A DNA stretch of 64,000 bases from Faecalicatena orotica (lineage in GTDB: Bacteria; Bacillota; Clostridia; Lachnospirales; Lachnospiraceae), in contig NZ_QGDL01000006.1 in NCBI RefSeq assembly GCF_003149245.1, positions 62,001 to 126,000 on the forward strand. The letters run 5' to 3'. A model generated the notes under the pieces. It did no database searches. It had not been told where the DNA came from and worked only from the letters and a program-made list of their open reading frames with translations. This document shows, piece after piece, positions 59,010 to 64,000 of this stretch. The translations under genes and the position numbers were made by a program. How positions within the stretch are numbered: the stretch's first letter is position 1; the number at the start of each line of letters is the position of its first letter.

Positions 59010-59981
59010 TCAGGCTGTTTTTAATTTCGCCTTTTTCTCCCTTGACCTGATATCTACGGCCACGGCCACAATCAGTACAATTCCTTTCACAACCCTCTGC
59101 CAGTATTCATTAATATTCAGCATCATCATTCCATTGGCAAGGACTCCCATAAAAACAACCCCCACGATGACTTTGGACAGCCTGCCTTCTCCTCCGCTGA
59201 CACTGACGCCGCCCAAAACAACGGCCGTGATAATATCCATTTCATAACCATCCCCGGCACTGGGCTGTCCGCTATTTACACGGGACATCAGTATCAGAGA
59301 TGCCAGCGTTCCGAGCAGGCCAACCATAATATAGATTTTATAAATCTCCTTTTTTACGTTTACACCGGACAGCCGGGTTGTCTCTTCGTTGCCTCCAATA
59401 CCATAAATCCTCCTGCCAAAAACAGTTTTATTCAGCATAATGTAACCGAAGATAAATACGATAACCATGATTATCATTGAAATCGGAATGATCCCGATGC
59501 TTCCCTGTCCGAGAATTTTAAACCCTTCCGGGATTCCATAAATCGGCATACCTCCGGAAATAAGGTAGGTTGCACCCCTCAGACTGATCATCATTCCCAA
59601 CGTCGTTATAATTGGAGGGATTTTTAGGTATGTAATACATGTTGCATTTATGATTCCGATAACGGCGCCAATGAGAAAACCAACGAGGACCACCAGAAAC
59701 GGATTGACCCCTTTGTTCATCAGCAGTGCACACGTCACTACCACTACACCAATCAAAGATCCGATTGACAGGTCGATGCCGCCTGTGAGGATGACACACG
59801 TCATTCCCAGCGCGCAGATTCCGACGATCGAAATCTGCCGCGCAATATTGGCCAGATTATTCGGGGTTAAAAATGTAGCGGTCGAGAAAGAAAAGAACAG
59901 CACCATAACGATCAGTGCAATAATAATCCCCATATTACTCCATTCAATCTTCTTTACTTTTGTATCTATCTTTTCTTTCAT
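59010..59981 (-). CDS. Sugar ABC transporter permease, third system
   Basis: A 323-residue RbsC-like permease: GGIDLSIGSLIGVVVVT, RIYGIGGNEETTRLSGVNV, DIITAVVLGGVSVSGGEGRL. It overlaps the ATPase stop by ATGA with CAGGAGG upstream. It is the sole permease of its operon, so the channel is presumably a homodimer, unlike the two other transporters in the window. Confidence 0.94.
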   Translation of the reverse strand: MKEKIDTKVKKIEWSNMGIIIALIVMVLFFSFSTATFLTPNNLANIARQISIVGICALGMTCVILTGGIDLSIGSLIGVVVVTCALLMNKGVNPFLVVLVGFLIGAVIGIINATCITYLKIPPIITTLGMMISLRGATYLISGGMPIYGIPEGFKILGQGSIGIIPISMIIMVIVFIFGYIMLNKTVFGRRIYGIGGNEETTRLSGVNVKKEIYKIYIMVGLLGTLASLILMSRVNSGQPSAGDGYEMDIITAVVLGGVSVSGGEGRLSKVIVGVVFMGVLANGMMMLNINEYWQRVVKGIVLIVAVAVDIRSREKKAKLKTA

Positions 59982-61477
59982 GCCAAGACCTCCTGTGCTT
60001 TTGAAGCTAATTCCAATATTTTTTCCTGATTAATTTCTGATTTCTCCAACTCGCCTGAAATTCTGCCTTCTGCCATGACTATAATGCGGTCCGACATTCC
60101 CATTAATTCCGGCAGTTCTGAAGATATGAGTATGACAGCCTTGCCCTGTCTTGCGAGTTCATCGATCAGTTCATAAATTTCCTGCTTTGCCCCTACGTCA
60201 ATCCCGCGTGTAGGTTCGTCGAAAATTATGATATCACAATTCATCAGCAGCCATTTTCCAAGGATAACCTTCTGCTGGTTGCCCCCACTTAGGTTTTTCA
60301 CAAACTGGTGCATGGAGGGCGTTTTTACCGTTAATTTTTCAATCTGCTCTCCGCAGATTTCCTCTTCCTTTTTTCTGTTGATAATCCCCAGTCCATTCGT
60401 AATCTTGGAGGCATAAACAAAACTTATATTGTCCTTCACTGACATGTTTAGAAACAGTCCCTGTTGTTTTCTGTCCTCAGGAATTAATGCGATTCCATGT
60501 TTAATGGCGTCTTCGGGTGACTGTATTTTTGTCTTCTCTCCCCGGATATAGATCTCTCCCTGCAGGATTCTGTCCGCACCATATACCGCACGTGCCGTCT
60601 CGGTACGTCCTGCTCCGACCAGTCCCGCGAATCCAAGACGTTCACCCCGGTATGCCTCAAAAGAAACACCTCTTAAAAGCTCTGTAGCAATGTTCTTCAC
60701 TTCCAGTATTTTTTCTCCCCTTTGCGGGACAAACGCCGGGAATGTATCGTTTAATTCCCTGTTTACCATAAGCCGGATCAACTCTTCCTGCGTCGTATCT
60801 TCTATGTTCATTGTCCTGATATAATGTCCGTCCCTGAAAACAGAAACCTTATCGCACAATTCAAAAATTTCTTCCATTCGGTGGGATATATAAAGAATGG
60901 CCATTCCTTCTTTTTTCAGCGTCTTAACAATTTCAAATAAATATTCCAATTCATTGTTCGTAAGAGCTGCCGACGGCTCATCCATAATCATTACTTTTAC
61001 ATTCTGGGAAAGCGACTTTGCGATTTCCACGAGCTGCTGATATCCAACTGTAAGATCTTTTACAAGCATTTTAGGGTCTATACGCACACCCAGCCTGTCC
61101 AGCACCTCCGATGCATCCCTTTCCAGCGCCGCAAAATCAATCAGCCCCCTTTTCTTTTTATATCGGTTGTAATAAATATTTTCTGCAACCGACAGATGTT
61201 TCAGCAGGTTTAGTTCCTGATAGATTGCAGTTATTCCCAGGGCCATTGACTTCTGGGGCGAATTATCCTCTATCTTTTTTCCTTCAAAGACCACTTCCCC
61301 CTTTGTCGGCTGGATAGCTCCCGTAATCACTTTGATAAATGTTGACTTGCCCGCGCCGTTTTCACCGACTATGGCATGGACCTCTCCCCGGGAAAATCCC
61401 AGGGAGACATCATCGAGGGCTGCAACGCCGGGATAAAGCTTTGTAATATGTCTTAATTCCAGTATATTCTGCTCCAT
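59978..61477 (-). CDS. Sugar ABC transporter ATPase, third system (two NBDs)
   Basis: A 499-residue double ATPase of the RbsA type. N-terminal NBD: GENGAGKST, LTVGYQQLVEIAKSL, VMIMDEPSAALT. C-terminal NBD: GLVGAGRTE, LSGGNQQKVILGKWL, IIIFDEPTRGID. It follows the SBP gene by 23 bp. The order SBP-ATPase-permease-UroD differs from the other two transporters, indicating separate origin. Confidence 0.95.
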   Translation of the reverse strand: MEQNILELRHITKLYPGVAALDDVSLGFSRGEVHAIVGENGAGKSTFIKVITGAIQPTKGEVVFEGKKIEDNSPQKSMALGITAIYQELNLLKHLSVAENIYYNRYKKKRGLIDFAALERDASEVLDRLGVRIDPKMLVKDLTVGYQQLVEIAKSLSQNVKVMIMDEPSAALTNNELEYLFEIVKTLKKEGMAILYISHRMEEIFELCDKVSVFRDGHYIRTMNIEDTTQEELIRLMVNRELNDTFPAFVPQRGEKILEVKNIATELLRGVSFEAYRGERLGFAGLVGAGRTETARAVYGADRILQGEIYIRGEKTKIQSPEDAIKHGIALIPEDRKQQGLFLNMSVKDNISFVYASKITNGLGIINRKKEEEICGEQIEKLTVKTPSMHQFVKNLSGGNQQKVILGKWLLMNCDIIIFDEPTRGIDVGAKQEIYELIDELARQGKAVILISSELPELMGMSDRIIVMAEGRISGELEKSEINQEKILELASKAQEVLA

Positions 61478-61500
61478 CTTTAACGACCTTTCACCTTATA

Positions 61501-62535
61501 CTATTCGATATCGTAGTCACCGATATTATCCTTTGTTACCTGGCTCATATCATAGACGATCATTTCTGATTTCGGTCCATTTTCCAGTACATCTTTCACC
61601 AGATCCAATACGTCTGCCCCTTTTTCTGCGGGCTTGATATCAACGGTTCCCTTATACATCGTATCCTGTGAAACCAGCTTGAGTGCTTCCGGCAAAGCAT
61701 CCAGCCCAATGATGCATGTGTTGTCCGGCGTATGCTCCTTGTGTGTCAGACATGATTCGTACACACCAAGTGCGGAAGAATCATTGATACAGATAAACAT
61801 GGAAACTTTTGGATTTGTCGTCAGGGCCGTCTCTGAAAGATTATATCCGGTATCGGCATCTGCTGCATTCTGCTCATACACATAGTTGATCTTCTTATCG
61901 CCTGTGTAAGTATCCTCAAGGCCCTTTTTCAGCCCCTCGGCACGTTTGATTACGGAAGGGATCTGGTCATAGCGCACAACCACTACTTCAATCTCATCCG
62001 CATCATTGACGATCTCATCAATCGTACCATCACTCTCCTTTTCATTCAGCCACTTACCTGCCAGTTCTCCTCCGAGCCTTCCGTATTCTTCCTCATCAAT
62101 ACCGAAAAACGCATCCGATCCCTTCACCTCCTGATCCAGACTGATGACCGGTATCCCTGCATCCTGAGCCTTCTTAACTGCGTCTGCCGGTGCTTCCTGA
62201 TCAACAGGACTAATGATAATGGCATCAACCCCCTGAGAAACAAAGTCTTCGATCTGACTGATATGTTTGGAGGCATCCGCAGCCGCATCTGCGACGACGA
62301 GATCAATCCCCTTCTCTTTTGCGGCTGCTTTCATTCCTTCTACAATGGATACAAAATAAGCATTTTCCATACTCTGGACCGTGTAACCTACTTTTATTGT
62401 CCCGCCGTCTTCTTCCTTTTTAGTCGAAGTGCCACCCTTATCCGGGGCATCATCCGAAGTTTTTACGAGTCCGCACCCTCCCATTGTGAGAACCATTGCA
62501 GCTGCAATCAATACGCTTAATACTTTCTTTTTCAT
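61501..62535 (-). CDS. Sugar ABC transporter substrate-binding lipoprotein, third system
   Basis: A 344-residue lipoprotein from ATG 62535 (GGAAGGAG upstream): signal MKKKVLSVLIAAAMVLTMGG followed by Cys, a charged linker, and a RbsB-like fold (VGYTVQSMENAYFVSIVEGM; SQGVDAIIISPVDQEAPADAV; IPVISLDQEV; SMFICINDSSALGVYES; CIIGLDALPEALKL). First gene of its operon, behind the promoter at 62567. The ligand is unknown; adjacency to rhaBA and a UroD-like protein suggests a deoxy- or modified sugar. Confidence 0.93.
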   Translation of the reverse strand: MKKKVLSVLIAAAMVLTMGGCGLVKTSDDAPDKGGTSTKKEEDGGTIKVGYTVQSMENAYFVSIVEGMKAAAKEKGIDLVVADAAADASKHISQIEDFVSQGVDAIIISPVDQEAPADAVKKAQDAGIPVISLDQEVKGSDAFFGIDEEEYGRLGGELAGKWLNEKESDGTIDEIVNDADEIEVVVVRYDQIPSVIKRAEGLKKGLEDTYTGDKKINYVYEQNAADADTGYNLSETALTTNPKVSMFICINDSSALGVYESCLTHKEHTPDNTCIIGLDALPEALKLVSQDTMYKGTVDIKPAEKGADVLDLVKDVLENGPKSEMIVYDMSQVTKDNIGDYDIE

Positions 62536-62566
62536 ATATTTTTCTCCTTCCAATTAAGATATCTTT

Positions 62567-62595
62567 ATTATAAATTTAGTCTGTCCATTTGATAA
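62567..62595 (-). promoter_or_regulatory. Promoter of the third ABC operon
   Basis: On the minus strand TTATCA (62590-62595), 17 bp, perfect TATAAT (62567-62572), about 30 bp before the SBP start. The poor -35 suggests activator dependence, perhaps on the response regulator upstream. Confidence 0.6.
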
Positions 62596-62647
62596 TCCAA
62601 TATGATACTATAAACTTTAGATATAATCCGATTATGATAATAAGAAA

Positions 62648-62676
62648 ATGGCTATACCATCCTCTGATATAGCCAT
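62648..62676 (-). terminator. Terminator after the response regulator
   Basis: Stem ATGGCTATA / TATAGCCAT with an 11-nt loop, followed on the minus strand by TTTTCTTATT, 15 bp after the regulator stop. Confidence 0.7.
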
Positions 62677-62690
62677 TACATGATTTTGAA

Positions 62691-64000
62691 TCAGCGATTG
62701 CCCATGCCTTTTATCATTTTCTTATACTGTGATACACTTACTCCAGTGAACTTTTTAAATGCCGCGCTGAAATATGCGGGATTATCATAACCCGTCATAT
62801 AACCGATCTCCTGAATCTTATAATCAGGGTTCATAAGAAGAATCTGCGCCTCTTTCATCCTCCTTTTGATCAGGTAATCTGTAAAACTTTCCCCTGTCAC
62901 TTCTGTAAACACGGTACTGAAATAATTCCGGCTCAGCCCGGCATAGGCCGCAGCATCTCCGATCCGTAGTCCGGGCTCCGAAAAATGTTCTTCTATATAT
63001 TCGCAGGCTTTTACAATGCTCTGTTCTACACCGGCCGGATCATTTTCCTTCACATTTTCAGTGAGCCTTATTAACTCTGCTTCTAAAAGCTCCATTGCAT
63101 CATCCAGTGTTTTCTGCTTGATAATCCGGTAATACAGCGCATCTAGTTCCTCCTCTTCTTCCTTAAACTGAGGCATCCTCCTGATCTCACCGAGAATCGA
63201 GCTCACAGAAAAGGAAAGCATCAAAATCGAATCACTGCCTGTATACCTCAGATTATTTTTCAGCCTCCCTACATATTCATGGAGCATATCCGTATAACCT
63301 GTCGTCACTAATTTTGCCAGATATTCCACCAGGCTTTTGTTCACAGTATGGTTCTGGTCAAAATATTTATCCAGATCCTTTTCCGAAAGATTCTTATCTT
63401 TCCCCTCACTGAACTGGTAACTGCATATTTGTCTGATCTTTTCGTATGACAGACTCAGGTAATAGAGCTCTGAGACGGCCGGTCCTGCTATAAACGTGAC
63501 CGGCACACAGGCATCCACACCCTTCATCCTGTTTCGGCAGTCCTCCTCAAAACTGGATACTTCCTGCTCTGCCGTTTCTTCATCACACAGACAGCAGAAC
63601 AAGTGATGTCCGAAACTGTGGATATATTTAAACCCTCTCTCCCTGCCGGCGTCCCCGAGTATCTTCCTATACTCGTCCTCTTTTTCAGAATGGTCAAACA
63701 GTGCCTCAACTACCAGCCATTTCTGCCCAGCCCCCCTAAGATAGGGTTCCTCCAGTTTACTGCAGACTGTTCTGGTGTATTTCTGGTTCAGGACATTCTG
63801 AAAAAATGTTTCCTCCAGAATCCCCTCGTCCTCCATTACCATTTCTTCCAGCCTGCTGCTCTTCTTCTGTATCTGCTCATTTCTCTTCTTTTCTTCCTTC
63901 TGGTACACAATCTGGCGCATTGTCTCGCGCATCTGCTTAAGGTCAATTGGTTTCAAAAGATAGTCATCCACCCCGAGCCGCAGTGCCTTCTGGGCAAACT
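62691..64000 (-). CDS. AraC-type response regulator (5' end beyond window)
   Basis: The visible part starts in the REC domain: the frame is open to position 64000 and reads AQKALRLG then DDYLLKPIDLKQMRE, the conserved end of a receiver with its Lys. The phospho-Asp lies outside the window. A long YesN-type middle region follows, then an AraC DNA-binding domain (YAGLSRNYFSTVFTEVTGES; TGYDNPAYFSAAFKKFTGVS). About 436 residues are seen. It is upstream of the third ABC operon, its probable target; the partner kinase is probably beyond the window. Confidence 0.92.
   Translation of the reverse strand, partial: FAQKALRLGVDDYLLKPIDLKQMRETMRQIVYQKEEKKRNEQIQKKSSRLEEMVMEDEGILEETFFQNVLNQKYTRTVCSKLEEPYLRGAGQKWLVVEALFDHSEKEDEYRKILGDAGRERGFKYIHSFGHHLFCCLCDEETAEQEVSSFEEDCRNRMKGVDACVPVTFIAGPAVSELYYLSLSYEKIRQICSYQFSEGKDKNLSEKDLDKYFDQNHTVNKSLVEYLAKLVTTGYTDMLHEYVGRLKNNLRYTGSDSILMLSFSVSSILGEIRRMPQFKEEEEELDALYYRIIKQKTLDDAMELLEAELIRLTENVKENDPAGVEQSIVKACEYIEEHFSEPGLRIGDAAAYAGLSRNYFSTVFTEVTGESFTDYLIKRRMKEAQILLMNPDYKIQEIGYMTGYDNPAYFSAAFKKFTGVSVSQYKKMIKGMGNR

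Noticed and set aside
1-64000. tRNA, rRNA, CRISPR, insertion sequence or prophage
   Set aside because: Looked for cloverleaf-like T-loop sequences, evenly spaced repeats, transposase or integrase motifs and phage genes on both strands; none seen.

Overview
The window is Gram-positive, anaerobic Firmicutes chromosome, most likely from a gut Lachnospiraceae (Blautia/Dorea/Roseburia-like); the exact species cannot be read from it. The evidence is strong AGGAGG ribosome sites throughout, sigma-A-type promoters, YesM/YesN-type sensor kinases with AraC-type response regulators, lipoprotein sugar-binding proteins, an oxygen-sensitive glycyl-radical enzyme, and no tRNA, rRNA, phage, IS or CRISPR. Nearly all of it is one large 6-deoxyhexose (L-fucose and L-rhamnose) utilisation region built around a bacterial microcompartment (BMC). 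Most genes lie on the minus strand; several regulators and a few small genes are on the plus strand.

Layout. 1-3875: fucK-fucI (fucI runs off the left edge) with a divergent AraC regulator. 3878-14722: a CUT2 sugar ABC transporter (4467-9289) with a short leader ORF, a small lipoprotein gene behind a promoter that carries a large inverted repeat, and a three-component sensor (response regulator, Cache/HAMP kinase, membrane-anchored sugar-binding protein). 14935-19640: RpiR regulator, GH95 alpha-L-fucosidase and PTS EIIBC. 19805-26220: a LacI-controlled operon (class II aldolase, LacI, FGGY kinase, GatD-like dehydrogenase, PfkB kinase, aldo/keto reductase) with an obvious 20-bp operator. 26467-31622: a rhamnose-type ABC transporter plus rhamnose mutarotase. 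31852-35447: a YesN/YesM pair whose kinase ends in half of an AraC DNA-binding domain. 35517-38013: an orphan arabinose-isomerase-family protein and a divergent AraC regulator.

38111-53025 is the BMC locus, of the glycyl-radical 1,2-propanediol type that also carries its own sugar-phosphate aldolase (usually called GRM5). It forms two transcription units. The GRE unit contains propanediol dehydratase, its activase, a PduU-like shell protein and a PduV-like GTPase. The fucA unit contains the aldolase, a PduO-C-like protein, PduP, a Zn-dehydrogenase, four BMC-H genes, PduL, a EutN vertex protein, PduS, PduT, a DeoR regulator and PduQ. 53442-54821 holds a PHP phosphoesterase, an XRE regulator and a small membrane peptide. 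55057-57783 is rhaB-rhaA. 57896-62535 is a third sugar ABC transporter with a UroD-superfamily protein. The window ends inside another AraC-type response regulator.

How it works together. Fucose (FucI/FucK) and rhamnose (RhaM/RhaA/RhaB) are converted to fuculose-1-P and rhamnulose-1-P. The single FucA-type aldolase, tagged for encapsulation, splits them to DHAP and lactaldehyde. Lactaldehyde is reduced to 1,2-propanediol, the GRE dehydrates that to propionaldehyde, and PduP/PduL/PduQ convert it to propionyl-phosphate and propanol inside the shell. The most notable observations are a BMC-H gene with a histone-like basic N-terminal tail and a second strong internal start; a sensor kinase ending in half an AraC DNA-binding domain; an intracellular GH95 fucosidase coupled to a PTS; a short GRE activase without the auxiliary-cluster insert; and an unassigned six-gene ketose/polyol operon.
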